A stretch of DNA of 64,000 nt, from NCBI GenBank assembly GCA_963921195.1, contig OY992537.1, positions 204,252,581-204,316,580 of the forward strand. Reading direction: 5' to 3'. Both the position numbers and the translations under genes were made by a program. This document shows positions 1 through 12,000 of this stretch, one piece after another (the stretch's first letter is position 1; every line of letters starts with the position of its first letter). Origin of the DNA: Pegoplata infirma (Eukaryota > Arthropoda > Insecta > Diptera > Anthomyiidae). A model generated the notes under the pieces. The model did no database searches and was not told where the DNA came from. It worked only from the letters and a program-made list of their open reading frames with translations.

Positions 1-1239
1 TAAATTTTGGGTGTAAAACTTAATACAAGATACATTTACATATAATTATGTAAAGTACTGTGTATGGCCATATATAAATATAATAAATAATATGTTGCTA
101 TATCTAAACTTTTTTAGTCGGGGGTAACAGTTTTCAGAAAATTGGATAAAATAAGATTAAATTGTATATAACTTGATAAAATTATATATAATTATATCCA
201 GGACTCGGTGGATATAATTTTATGAAATTAGATAAAATTATATTAAATTTCCTTAAATTTTCTGAAGCCTTTATATATTAATCTTGTATAATTATATATA
301 ATTTTGTATAATTTTTTATGAAATTATATATAATTATATATATTTTTTTTACTCGATCCCTAATTTTAATACCTGCTCATATCGGTATGTGCTCGAATTA
401 CACAAAATATTATCTCTTATCCTTTTTCTTCTTACGGCTCTTTTATTAAATTTTCTGAAGCCTTTCTATATAATCTAGTATAATTATATATAATTTTGTA
501 TAATTTTTATCAAATTCCCGCATGTTCTAGAATTTTGAAAAATATTATCTCTTGTCCTTTTTCTTCTTACGGCTCTGTTATGTAAAGATCAACACATATG
601 TATACATAAATAACCAAAAATGTAAATATTTTATGATAGTTAAGTTTATACATATTCAAGTATAGACATGTGAGTATTAAGCCGGAACGATTTTAGTTAT
701 TTTTCGATTTTCAAAAATGGGTACTGCAGCAAAGTTGTTGAATGGTGAAAAAAACAAATTAAGAAAAACTTAGCTTAATCCGATTAAAATTTAATATGCG
801 TTCTTTATTGAGGCATAAACTTAGAAATATATGATGCTGAAGTAGTCAAAAATTTGTATCAGCTATAAAAAGCTTTTATTTATAAGTCTTCTTATAAAGC
901 TGAATTATCCAACTAAACCCCTTCTAAAACTCCTCATTTTTGCAACCATTCTTATTTTTCTCGAGTTCCAATTTTGAAAATTAAAAAAAAAATAAAATCT
1001 AAAATCACTCCGGTGTAATGGGTTTTGATTGTATAGTAAAAAATAGTGTATAAGTACTCACAAATCTTAGCTAGTAGTTGTACGATATCAAAATATAAAT
1101 TTATAAATACAATATACATAGACAAATATAAAAATTGTTATACTTACCATATATCAAATATAAAGTTAAAAAAAATGTAAAAAGTAAAAAAAAAAAGAAA
1201 TATTGAAAAATTTTTTTAAAAAAATATTTTCTATAACAA
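1..1239. other. AT-rich gene-free stretch with short direct duplications
   Basis: No coding region is visible. The first 600 bases are built from TATAATTATATA-type strings. A segment of about 38 bases ending in CTTTTTCTTCTTACGGCTCT occurs at about 403-441 and again at about 538-576, and a neighbouring piece containing TTTTCTGAAGCC also occurs twice. This indicates local direct duplication. The composition resembles the interior of the CCCGAGTAAAAAT MITE family found further right, so part of it may be a decayed copy. From about 600 to 1,239 I see only AT-rich sequence. Confidence 0.6.
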
Positions 1240-3560
1240 AAATGAAGGCTTTTAAAATGGTTATCGATAACACATTTTTCTCAAAAAAATAAGTTATCGA
1301 TGTCAACTTTTTTTGTAAAGAAAATTAGTAACCGATAACAAACTTTTTTAAAGAAAATTTGTAATCGATAACAAACTTTTCTAAAGAAAATTTGAAATCG
1401 ATAACAAACATTTCTTAAGAATGTAAGTTATCGATGTATCGATAACAAACTTTTCTTTATCGATAACAAACTTTTCTGTATCGATAACAAACTTTTCCCA
1501 TATCGATTTTGATATATTTTTTCAGAAAATTAGTTATCGATAACAAGCTTTTTTAGGAACATTTATTTATCAATGTATTGATAACAAATTTTTCAATGAA
1601 AATTAGTTATCGATTCACAGATATATCGATAACAAACATTTCTAGAGAAAATAAGTTATCAATGAATCGATACCAACATTCTAAAGAAAATAGATATGTA
1701 ATCGATGTTTCAAAAACAACATTTAAGAAAAACTAGTTATCGATAACAGACTTTTCCATAGAAAATTTGTTGTGGATGTGTCGATAAAAATTTTTTAAGA
1801 AAATATGTTATCGATTTATCGATGTATCGATAACAAACCTTTCTAGATAAAATTAGTTATCTATAACAAAATTGTAAAGAAAAAAGTTATGTAATCGATG
1901 TTTCAATAAAAACATTAAAAAAAACCATCGAAGCATCGATAACAAACATTTTTAAAAAAAATTGTTGTTGATGTGTCGATAAAAACTTTTCTAACAAAAA
2001 TGATTTATCGATGTATTGATAACAAACTTTTCTTAGGAAAATAATATATGAATATATATCGATAAAAATCTTTTCTAAAGAATATAAGTTATCGAGGTAT
2101 CGATAACACACTCTTCGACAAAAAACTATTTATTGAATCATCGATAACAAACTTTTCTAAAGATATTTTGTTGTTGATGTATCGTTAAAAAAAACTTTTT
2201 TTGCTGAAAATTATTTCCGATTTTTAGACAAGATACTTTTCTAAAGAAAATTATTTACCGATGCATGGATAAAAAATTCTTTTAAAAAAATATTTAACGA
2301 ACAAACTTTTTTAATGAAAATAAATTATAAAAGTTTGTTAAAAAGTTCATAAAAATTAGTTTTTGATACATCGGGAAAAAAAAATTAAAGAGTATCAGTT
2401 ATCGATGTATTGATAACAAACTTTTCTCGCGAAAATAAATTATCGATAAAAATTGTTCTAAAGAAAATATTTAACGACTTATCGATAGCAATTTTCTAAA
2501 GGAAACTAGTTCTCAATGTGTCCAATAAAAAAATTTTCCAAAGAAAATTATTTATTGTTGTATTGATAACAAACTTTGCCAACAAATATTAGTTGTCGAC
2601 GCATCGATAACTAACTTTTCTTAAAGAAAAAAATTATCGATAAAATGTTTAAGTTATCGATAAATCGATAACAAAATTTCTAAGGAAAATAGGTATGGTA
2701 TCAATGTGTCAATAAAAACCTTTTCGAAAGAACATTGAGTATCGATATGTCGATAACAAAAATTTCTTAAAATTGTATTATCGATAGCAAACTTTAAAAA
2801 AAAAATAATTATCAATAAAAAAATTTAAAAAAAAAAATATTTATCGATAACAATTTTTTCTTGAGAAAATTTTATATCGATGTATTGGTAACAATGTTTT
2901 TAAGGAAAATTTGTTATCGATAACAAACTTTTCTTAAAAACATATGTAATCGATGTATCGATAGAAAACTTTTCTAAAGAAAATAAGTTATCGATGTATC
3001 GATAACAAACTATAATAAAGAAAAGTTATTATCGATGTATCGAAACTTTTTTAAAGAAACTTTTCTAAGAATAAGTAATCTATAAATAACTTTTCTTAAG
3101 AAAATAAGTTATCGATAAAAAAAACTTTTCTAAAGAAAATAAGTTATCGATAACAAACTTTTATAATAAAAATTAGTTAGTTACTTTTGTAAAAAAAATA
3201 ATTAATCAATAACAAACTTTTCTGAAGAAAATTATTTATCGATAACAAACTTTTCTAAAGAAAAATAATAAAAGTTAACAAACTCTTCGAGGGAAGATAA
3301 AATATCAATAGCAAACTTTTCCAAAGACAACAAGTAATCGATAACAAACTTTTCTAAAAATAAAAAAAATAAATAAAATAGTTATCTACAACCAACTTTT
3401 GTAACGAAAATTAGTTATCGATAGCAAACTTTTCTAAAGAAAATAAGTTGTCAATAAGAATCTTTCCTTAAGAAAATAAGTTATCGATAACAAACTTTTC
3501 TAAAAAATATATTTATCGATAACAAACTTTCTTAAAGAAAATTTGTTATTTGTTTAAGAA
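1240..3560 (+). repeat. TATCGATA satellite, block 1 (about 33-bp degenerate monomer)
   Basis: A tandem array of diverged units, each carrying TTATCGATAA, a CAAAC spacer and a second imperfect palindrome TTTTCTAAAGAAAA, then TAAG. The commonest spacing is 33 bp, with many units gaining or losing a few bases or a second CGATGTATCGATA. The order of palindrome, CAAA spacer and second palindrome is the same as in the blocks at 8.9-15.4 kb and 26.7-29.8 kb, so it is the same family in the same orientation. Divergence is high, which suggests an older block that no longer homogenises. The short open frames inside are by-products of the repeat. Confidence 0.9.
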
Positions 3561-3639
3561 AAAATATTTCTTAAATGCATTCAGAACTATTTTTTGAACA
3601 CTCATTTTTTGAATAACAATTTAAATATTTTTTTCCATT

Positions 3640-3805
3640 AAAGTTTTTATACCCTTCACTTATTGTAAGTAGTTGATGGCATATATTAGTTTGTCATTCC
3701 GTTTGTAACTCATCAAAAAATCGGTCTTTGACCCTATAAAATATATATGGTTATTGATTAGTAATCGATTCTAAAACATTCTTGCGATAACCACATAACC
3801 TCAAT
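3640..3805 (+). repeat. Partial copy of the TATACCC / CATTCCGTTTGTAAC dispersed repeat
   Basis: The stretch has a TTATACCCTTCAC start, TTTGTCATTCCGTTTGTAAC, a following ATCGGTCTTTGACCC segment, and the TATATATGG and GATTCTAAAACATTC pieces that recur in copies at 4,230, 33,095, 40,870 and 46,838. It is incomplete and diverged. Confidence 0.7.
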
Positions 3806-3810
3806 ATAAA

Positions 3811-4225
3811 CAAGTAAAAAAGTTAAATTCGGCCTTGCCGAATGTATTGATACCCTCCACAATCCAAAAACAATTATTGCAAAAAAACTTTTTTTAAAAA
3901 AAATACTTTGGGGGGAAAAAATTTGAAAAAATTTTCGCGAAAAAAAATTAGTGTAAAAAATCCGAAATTTTTTTCTTTATTTGTAAAAAAATATATTCGT
4001 ACTTGCTTAAATACCAATCGGTGTTCAGTTCTGTTCTCATATGTCAACAGGCAGCCGAATTAAAGCATTTTGTATTTTTAGGTTATGTTGAATGTACCAA
4101 AATTTTCGAGGTGTCCTTACATTTTCGTTCATAACTTTAGAACCACGGAATCGATATTTTCAGTGGTTAAAAAAATTTTAATTTTTTTTTACATTGTGAA
4201 GGGTATTACATATATTCGGCAGGGC
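3811..4225 (-). repeat. TTCGGCCTTGCCGAA dispersed repeat, tail-type copy
   Basis: It begins with CAAGTAAAAAAGTTAAATTC and a small palindrome TTCGGCCTTGCCGAA, then GATACCCTCCACAATC. The body, including the segment around AGGTGTCCTTACATTTTCG, is the reverse complement of sequence at 41,150-41,445, which shows that these are two copies of one family. The right end at about 4,190-4,225 repeats the GGGTATT and TTCGGC palindrome. No coding capacity is visible. Confidence 0.75.
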
Positions 4226-4229
4226 CGAA

Positions 4230-4760
4230 TTTTTTTATACCCTCCACTCTAGTGATAGAGGGTATATATAAGTTTGTCATTCCGTTTGTAACACATCGAA
4301 ATATTGGTCTAGGACCCCATAAAGTATATATATTTATGATCCTCGATCGAATTTAGGTCGATCTAGCGATGTCCGTCCGTCCGTCTGTCTGTCTGTCCGT
4401 AGAAAACACGCTAACTTTTGAAAGACTTTACAGAGGCAACTGAAGTTTGGCATATATGTTTGTCATTTACCTGATCAGGTTGGTATTGCAATCCAGCCAA
4501 ATCGGTCCAGTGGTTCAAAAGTTATGAGCAAAAGAGTAAATTTCGGCAAGGGTATTTCGCAAATTTACGAGATATAAAACACGATAACTTTCGTAAGACA
4601 ATAATGAGACTACTGAGGCTTGGCATGTAGCTTTGCCGTTCCCCGGGTCGATTTGGAATTAAATTTCTGCTCAATCGGTCCAGTGGTTCAAAAATTATAA
4701 GCAAAACCCTGAATTTCAGATTAGTTTCATCAAAAATGCCACGTGTTTTGACAAGTTTTA
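4230..4760 (+). repeat. TATACCCTCCA dispersed repeat copy
   Basis: It starts with TATACCCTCCACTCTAGTGA, then TTTGTCATTCCGTTTGTAAC, a CCCCATAAAGTATATAT segment and a GTCCGTCCGTCCGTCTGTC tract. Two diverged tandem sub-blocks follow, each containing a version of CGGTCCAGTGGTTCAAAA (about 4,502-4,520 and 4,675-4,693). The same order of blocks is seen at 40,870. The family is dispersed and noncoding here; the open frame on the minus strand is a by-product. Confidence 0.75.
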
Positions 4761-5027
4761 AAAGCATTGGTGGTAACTAAACAATGCTTTTCAAACTTGT
4801 TTAATTTTAAAGCAATGCTTTTTAAACTTGTTTAGTTTTAAAAGCATTGGTAACTTAAAAATTACACTCGAAAAAAATTTTACACTCAAAAAAAATTGTA
4901 CACTCAAAAAAAATTTACACTCAAAAAAAAATTTGTTTTTTTTTTTTTACAAAAATGACAATATTTTGTGTACATACGTACGTGCATTCACTCAGAAATA
5001 TTTTTACAGTAAAAAAAAACATTACAC
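4740..5027. repeat. Small inverted and tandem repeats (AAAGCATTG; ACACTCAAAAAAAA)
   Basis: At 4,752-4,855 the strings AAAAGCATTG and CAATGCTTTT alternate with AAACTTGTTTA, forming overlapping short hairpins. At about 4,858-4,935 follow four or more units of TTACACTCAAAAAAAA. Units of the same kind continue after the MITE at 5,396, so the MITE sits inside this small array. Confidence 0.6.
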
Positions 5028-5395
5028 CCCGAGTAAAAATTTTCTGATATAATCATATATAGTTTGATACAATCTTATATGAGTTAATATGCTTCCGTAT
5101 AAATTTATATAAAATTTTATCTATCGCTTTGATACGGTTGATCCACTTTATATGGTTAGATATTGTACCATATATGATTAGATTCGTATTTTGGTTTTGC
5201 TCATCAAATTATATAAAAATAGATATTATAGGTCTAATTTGATCTTGTTAGATTTGACCAAATTCAAAGGATCAAATTGTATCAATTTTTTTAGTTTTTG
5301 ATCTAAAGTAATACAATTAGATATTATTTGATACAACCATTTTACGGATCAAATTAGATCTATTTAGTAAAATTAGCAAAATATTTTTACTAGGG
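5028..5395. mobile_element. MITE with CCCGAGTAAAAAT-type terminal inverted repeats
   Basis: The left end is CCCGAGTAAAAAT and the right end is its near-inverse ATTTTTACTAGGG. The interior is noncoding and rich in TATATGATTAGAT-like strings. The element splits a small ACACTCAAAAA array, with AC on both sides of the insertion, which would fit a 2-bp duplication but is too short to be firm. A second, longer member with cleaner ends is at 10,229-10,917. The superfamily is not assigned. Confidence 0.65.
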
Positions 5396-5539
5396 ACTCG
5401 AAAAAAAATTTACACTAAAAAAAAATAGTAATTTTTCTGTTTTTTTTTAAATGACAAAAAAGAGTTTTTTACTCAAAATAAAACATTTCTAATCAAAATT
5501 GTTAATTTTTTCCCGTTAAGAAATGTACTATCCTTTAAA

Positions 5540-5612
5540 AAAATGCATTGTGGAGGGTATTCATAGATTCGGCAAAGTCGAATTTAACTTTTCTACTTGT
5601 TTTACATTTTTA
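5540..5612 (+). repeat. End fragment of the TTCGGC dispersed repeat
   Basis: It contains GTGGAGGGTATTCATAGATT, then TTCGGCAAAGTCGAA and TTTAACTTTTCTACTTGTTT. This matches, in the reverse sense, the start of the copy at 3,811 and the end of the copy at 41,445. Confidence 0.7.
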
Positions 5613-6999
5613 TTGATAAAGTCATTGACTGCTCCACTGGCAATGAGTTCAATCATTAATCTTAAAATATGATTTTAATGTTTCTATTAGGTAAACATTC
5701 TTATCAATAAAACTGATATGTATAGAAATTGTAAATCTATTTGTAACGACCAAGCGGAACAACTGTCTAGTCTTAGTCTACAAAAATGATGTTGATTATG
5801 GTAATTGCATTTAGAACTCTTTTGAAAAGGAATTATTAAAACAATCTAAAATTTGCCACTGCGAAATCATTTTCCTTTTCAAAACTTTTTTATTTTTAAG
5901 TAGGGTGGAGTAATTTTTTTCGATTTTCGAAATCGCCGGGGTTGAAAAAAAAAATGCCTTTTTAGGTCAATATTAACACACTATAATATTGGACAGTGGG
6001 GCAATGTCTTTAATGTTTTTGTTTTAATTGAAAATCGGAAAATTCCGAAAAATATTAATATTTTTTTTTATTTAAAGTCATGATTAAGGGATGTGATTTC
6101 CATGCAAATGCATGTTTTTTGTCGATAGTCTAAAAACGATATCGACTTATTATCTTTCCGAATCAACAAATTTGCGTTAAAATGGCATCGATTTCTTGTT
6201 GCATATTTTATTTTAATCAAAATGCATATTTTTGCATATTTTGGTTTTAAATGCATACTTTGAGCATATTTCCAAGTGTTAATTGCATATTTTTGCATAT
6301 TTTGGCATAAATAAGCAAAAACACAAGTTGAAATTTATTTGTTTCAAAAACTTTTATAAATTTTAAAAATTTATTTTGAATATAAGAAAAATATTTTTTT
6401 TTTACAAATTGTCTTTATTTCTAAAAAAACTTGCTTACATAAAGTTTTAAATGTTACTATTTCAATCTTTCGTTGTTTTTTTGGTTTTAAAGAAGTTTTT
6501 TGCATGAAAACAAGATTTTTATTGCACACATTTTATTTTTTAGTGCATTTTTTAGGTTTTTTTAGTGCATATTTTGAATTTTTTAGCGCATATTTTAAAC
6601 GCATATCTCCGATTTTTTAGTGTATGAAAGTCTCATTCCTAGTCATGATGCTGGAAAAAAAAAATATTTATAATTTCCAACTGAAATTCTGTTGCAATTT
6701 AGAAGACTATCACAATTCAAAAAAATGGATTTTGCAGAAAACACGTTTTAAGTAGAAGCTATCAAATTTTCGGTTATTGGCACGCAAAAACTCTATACTT
6801 CACTGAAACCGGAAATTTAGGCTCAAAGCGGGTTAATATTTCAGACATATGCTATTCATTCACTTATTTGCATTTATTTTAATCACTTTACAACTAATTA
6901 TGAAATTAGTTTGATAACATTTTAATTAATAATCTAGCCTTGAAAATCATTACATCAATTAGTAGATGTCACTAACCGATCGATAAGAATGAAAAACAA
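5613..6999. other. AT-rich stretch with TGCATATTTT repeats
   Basis: No gene is supported. Between about 6,200 and 6,310, and again at 6,530-6,610, the string GCATATTTTTGCATATTTT and variants recur, a low-complexity pattern that creates short open frames on the minus strand. The rest is AT-rich unique-looking sequence. Confidence 0.6.
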
Positions 7000-7060
7000 G
7001 TAAAAAAAATAATAATTTTGTATTGCCGAATGTATTGATACCCTTTACAATCTAAGAAAA
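7000..7060 (-). repeat. Diverged start of the TTCGGC dispersed repeat
   Basis: The order ACAAGTAAAAAAAATAAT, TTGCCGAATGTATTGATACC and CTTTACAATC parallels the copy starting at 3,811. It runs straight into the 36-bp minisatellite. Confidence 0.6.
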
Positions 7061-7139
7061 TCATTGCAATAAACTGTATTTAAAAGAATTTTTGGTAAAA
7101 AAAATCCGAAAAAAAAAGTTTTGGTGAAAAAAAAATTCC

Positions 7140-7790
7140 GCGAAAAATATGTTGGTGAAACAAAAAATTTTTCTATAGAAATTTTTCTATAGAAAAATTC
7201 TCTGAATCTGAAATATTTTTTTTGTACAAAAATTTTGAGTAGTTGAAATATTTTTTCTATAGAAAAATTCTCGGAAATGAAATATTTTTTCTGTAGAAAA
7301 ATTCTCAAAATCTGAGCTCTCAGAATCCCAGATATTTCTTCTATAGAATAATTCTCTGATTCTGAGATATTTCTTCTATAGAGAAATTCTTAGAATCTGA
7401 GTTATTTTTTCTTAAGAAAACTTCTCAGAATCTCAGATATTTTTTCTAAAGAAAAATTCTCAGAATATGTAAAATTTTTTCTGTAGAAAAACTTTAAATA
7501 TCTGATATATTTTTTCTATAGAAAAATTCTCAGAACCTGAGATATTATTCCTAAGGAAACATTCACATAATCTGAAATATTTTTTTCTATAGTAAAATTC
7601 TCTGAATCTAAGATATTTTTTTCTATAGAAAAACTATCAGAATCTGAGATATTATTTCTATAGAAAAATTTTCAGCATCTGAGGTGTTTTTTCTCAGTAT
7701 TTAAGATATTTTTTCTATAGACATTCAGAGAATGAATTTAAGATGTTTTTTTTTTTTAATTGAAAAATTCTCAAAATCTTTTGACAAAAA
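7140..7790. repeat. 36-bp minisatellite (TTCTATAGAAAAATTCTCAG and TCTGAGATATT units)
   Basis: Tandem, moderately diverged units each contain TTTTTTCTATAGAAAAATTC followed by TCAGAATCTGAGATA, roughly 36 bp apart. The CTATAGAAAA core is shared with the TATCGATA satellites, but the CGATA palindrome is replaced by an AGAATCTGAG-type palindrome. It may be a sister lineage of the same satellite. Confidence 0.8.
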
Positions 7791-8069
7791 AATAGAACGT
7801 CTGAAAAAAGTTCAAAGCCACTAAGCCCCTAAAAATAAAATATAATTTAATAAATCTTTTGCCTTGAGTTCATTATATTAATAGTTTACTTATTTATTTG
7901 TTTGAGAGCTTAAAACTAAAACAATTCTTAACCTTTTAAATGATCTTCAAACTTCTTATCATATAAATTTTAGTTTATTGAAAAAATATTTTAATAATGC
8001 ATGCCATACTTTTTTTTATTGTTAAAAATAAATATGATCATAGATTTTGTTTAATATTTATACATAAAA
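7791..8069. other. AT-rich spacer
   Basis: I see no gene, repeat unit or terminal repeat in this interval beyond AT-rich sequence. Confidence 0.5.
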
Positions 8070-8519
8070 TACACAGAAAAAAATATTTGATTATAATATA
8101 TTCAATAATATTTTTAGTTAGTTCAACTAAAAAATTATTTGATTTCGGAAATATTGTGCTCGATTCTCGAATACGACTTCACCATTCACTCAATTTTTAT
8201 CACCATTAACCTAATTTCTAAAAATTTGATATTCTTTCGAATTTTAAGATTTTTTTTCTTGTAAAAATTAAAGATCTAGTTAATGTCTTTAATAATTACA
8301 AGAACAAATTTAAAAATCTTAAAACTCGAAAGAATATCAAAATTAGGTGAATGGTGATATCGTATTCCAGAATCGAGCACATTCATTTTAAAATTGTAGT
8401 GGTTAAAACCATTTTTTATGTTTACATTTAAAATTCCTAATATCAGTTTAAATTTTTTAATTAGATCAACTAAAATTTTTTTTAACTAACAAATTTAATT
8501 GCTTATTTTTTCTGTGTAG
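8070..8519. mobile_element. Foldback MITE with TA flanks and CACAGAAAAAA ends
   Basis: The left end reads TA then CACAGAAAAAAATA; the right end reads TTTTTTCTGTG then TA. The interior folds back: a segment around 8,150-8,240 (ATTGTGCTCGATTCTCGAAT, GATATTCTTTCGA) is repeated in inverse at about 8,310-8,390. The ends match those at 26,685-27,248 and 62,718-63,380. TA flanks point to a Tc1/mariner-type non-autonomous element. Confidence 0.7.
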
Positions 8520-8885
8520 CGATCACACTCCAACTTATGAGAGTATTGCTGTTTATTAATACTTTCTGTTTGCTGCTGTATGGAAAATTTTTTATAAATT
8601 ATATTAAAAGTTTGCAAACACGATGTTATACACGCTGGATTTCACTGCGATTCTGATATAATTTTTTTAAATAAGAATACCAGCAGAAATAGAATTTCTT
8701 TCTTGATTTAATTAGTATAACCATTTTTTTCTAATTTGATCCATACATGATGGTATTATTAGTCACGTATACTGATTAAAAAACACCATGTACTACTTGT
8801 GTGTACTCATGTTTTCAAAATAATAAGTAACAGTCCACCAAGTGATGAAGAACATCAAATCTAATCCATTGTTATCAACAATAAA
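8520..8885. other. AT-rich spacer before the main satellite
   Basis: No gene, motif or repeat is recognised. The satellite starts abruptly at about 8,886. Confidence 0.5.
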
Positions 8886-10228
8886 AAATGTTCTATAGAA
8901 AATTCTATAGTTATCGATAACGAAGTAATTAGAATAAATATAAACAACAACAAAAAATTTCTATAGAAAATTCTATCGATATCGATAACAAACAAATTTC
9001 TTTAGAAAATTCTTTAGTTATCGATAACAATTTCTACAGAAAATTCCATAGTTATCGATAAAAAAGTTGTTGAAAATTCTATAGTTATCGATATCAAATT
9101 AATTGCAGTAAAAAAACTCTATAGTTAACGACAACAAAAAAAATCTGTAGAAAATTCTATAGTTATCGATAACAAAAAAATTTCTTTAAAAAATGCCATA
9201 GTTATCGATAAAAAAAATATTTTATAGAAAATTCTATAGTTATCGATATCAAAGAAATTGCAGTAAATATTGATAACAGTTGCAAATTTTCTATTTTCAA
9301 TAGTTATTGATAACAAACAATTTTTATTGATAATTCTAAAGTTTTCGGTATCAAAATAATTTTATATAGAACATTCTATTGATTCGATAAGTATTGATAC
9401 TAAAAAAATTCTTACAAAAAATTCTATAGTTATAGATAACAAAAAAATCTATAGAAAATTCCATAGTTATCGATAAAAAAATGTTACACAAAATTCTATA
9501 GTTATCGATATCAAAGAAATTGCAGTAAATAAATACAACAACTGAAAATTTTCTATATTCTATGGTTATCGATAACAAAAAAATTTCTATAAAAAACTCT
9601 AAAGTTATCGATAGCAAAAAAATCTATAGTCATTGACAACAAAAAATGTTCAAAAGAATATTCCATAGTTATCGATAACAAAAAAGTTTCTACACAAAAT
9701 TCTATAATTATTGATAACAATTAGTTATTTATAGACAATTGTATAGTTATCGATTAAAAAAAAAATTTTCTATAGCAAATTCTTTAGTTATTGATAAAAA
9801 AAAAATTAAAAAAAAATATATTTTTCGATACCAACAATTTTCTACAGAAAATTTTGTAGTTATCAATAGCAATCACTTGTCTAGAGACAATTCTATAGTT
9901 ATCGATAAAAAAAAAACTTTCTATAGAAAACTCTATACTTATAGATTACAAAACATTTTATATAGAAAATTCTATAGTTATCGATACTAAAAAACTTCAT
10001 ACAAAAATTCCATACAAAAAATTCTATTGTCATCGATAACAAAAATTTTCTATCGAAAATTCAATAGTTATCGATAACAAAAATGATTCTGTAAGAAATT
10101 CTATAGTTGTCAGCAACCAAAAATTTTCTTTAGAAAATGCTATATCTATCGATAGCAAACAATTTTCTATAGCAAACTCTATAGTTATCGATAGCAAAAA
10201 TATTTATTTTTTTTATAGTTTTTGATAA
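8886..10228 (+). repeat. TATCGATA satellite, block 2a (about 38-bp degenerate monomer)
   Basis: Tandem units contain TTCTATAGAAAATTCTATAG followed by TTATCGATAACAAAAAA, most often about 38 bp long, with many substitutions and small indels. It is in the same orientation as the homogeneous core to its right. Open frames here only reflect the repeat. Confidence 0.88.
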
Positions 10229-10917
10229 CCCGAGTAAAAATTTTTATATGATGCAATACATAATGATATATAACACAATATATATTTATACGCAATTTAA
10301 TCCGAATAATGGTGGATGTTTTTGCATTAAAAAAGATCAACTTGTATAAAATATGATTTGATTCCATCCGAGTTTTGACCATACATTGACATATATTAGT
10401 GGATCTAATTAGATCTAATTGAATAAAAACATGTAAAATCCTGGTGTTTTTTGGTTTGGGTTGAGACACACCACAGGTCAACGATACATTCACCAAACAT
10501 ATAATTTTCTTAAACAAAAAAATGTTCGGGTACGCTTCGAACCAGATAGGTGATATACATAACCCTAACAAGGAAATGTTTAGGAACATTTTAAAAAGTT
10601 TCTCATACTTTGCCTTAAAAACTTATCAAATTGTTGGTTAAATGGAAACATATAATGTTATATATGGAACAGAATAGGATATATATAATTTTATATTAAA
10701 TTATACAGAAAAACAAATTTTGTATTGACCCTCATATAATTTTATATAATTATATCAACCGTACACCTTTTAATCCGAATCATGATTCAATTATATATAA
10801 CTACATATGACTGCAGTTAAAAAATTTTGAAAATATCTCACGCGATGTATAATCATATATGATTTATTATGTTTGCATCTGGTTATATATTGTTATATAT
10901 GTTTATTTTTACTCGGG
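10229..10917. mobile_element. MITE with perfect CCCGAGTAAAAAT terminal inverted repeats
   Basis: The ends are CCCGAGTAAAAAT and ATTTTTACTCGGG, perfect inverse copies, enclosing about 690 bp of noncoding sequence rich in ATATAATTATATA. Satellite sequence continues on both sides, so the element clearly inserted into the array. AA lies on both sides (GATAA before, AATACAAA after), compatible with a very short target duplication. It is a longer relative of the element at 5,028-5,395. The 134-codon open frame covering its left half is not supported as a gene. Confidence 0.8.
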
Positions 10918-12000
10918 AATACAAATTTTCCATATAAAATTCTATAGTTATCGATAACAAAAAATATTTTATAGAAAATTCTTAAGTTATTTATAACAAA
11001 AATGTTTCTTTAAAAATTTCTATAGTTATCGAAAACAAAACAAAATTTCTATAGGAAAATCTATTGTAATCGATAACAAAAAAATGTTTATAGAAAATTC
11101 TTAAATTGTTTATAACAAAAACGTTTCTTTAGAAAATTTTAAAGTTATCGATAACAAAAAAGTTTTTAAAGAAAATTCTCAAGTTATCGATAACAAACTA
11201 TTAATTTTTAAACTTGTATAATTTCGATAGCAATAAATTTCTGTAACAAATTCGATTTCTATTGCAAATTCTTAAGTTATCGATAGCAAAAGAAATCTAT
11301 ATAAACGTCTATAGGTATCAATAGCAATAAAATGTCTACAGAAAATTCTCTAACTATCGATAACAAAAAATGTTTTACAGAAAGTACCTAGTTATCTAGT
11401 TATCAATAACAAAATAGTTTCTATAGAAAATTCTGTAGTTATAGATAAGAAAAATAATAAAAAATTTCCCATAGGAAATTCTAAAGTTATCGATAACAAA
11501 ATATTATCGAAAATTCTATAGATATCGATAACAAATTATTTTATATTGAAAATTTTCTAGTTATCGTTACATAAAAATTTGTTATAGAAAATTCTATAGT
11601 TATCGATAACATAAAAATATCTATAGAAAATCGATAACAAAAAATTTTCCATAGCATATTCTATAGTTATTGATAACAAAAAATTTTCTGTAGAAAATTC
11701 TATAGTAATCGACAAATAACAAAAAATATTGTATAGAAATTTCTATAGTTATCGATAGCAAAAACTTTTCTATAGAAAATTCTAAAGTTATCGATATATA
11801 AAATTTCTACAGGATTTTCTAACGAAAACTCTATAGCTATCGATAACAAAAAAATTTCTATAGAAATTCTAGAGTTATCGATAAAAAAAAATTATGGAAA
11901 ATTTTATTGTTATCGATAACAAAATAATCTAGTTATCAATAGCCAAAAATTGTCTATAGATAATTCTTAAGTTTTCGGTATCAAAATAATTTTATATAGA
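10918..12000 (+). repeat. TATCGATA satellite, block 2b (degenerate)
   Basis: This continues block 2a after the MITE: TATAGTTATCGATAACAAAA alternating with TTTCTATAGAAAATTC, strongly diverged. It grades into the homogeneous 39-bp core from about 12,000 on. Confidence 0.88.

Noticed and set aside
10185..10589. 134-codon minus-strand frame
   Set aside because: It spans the MITE end and satellite, so it is a chimera of two repeats with no domain.
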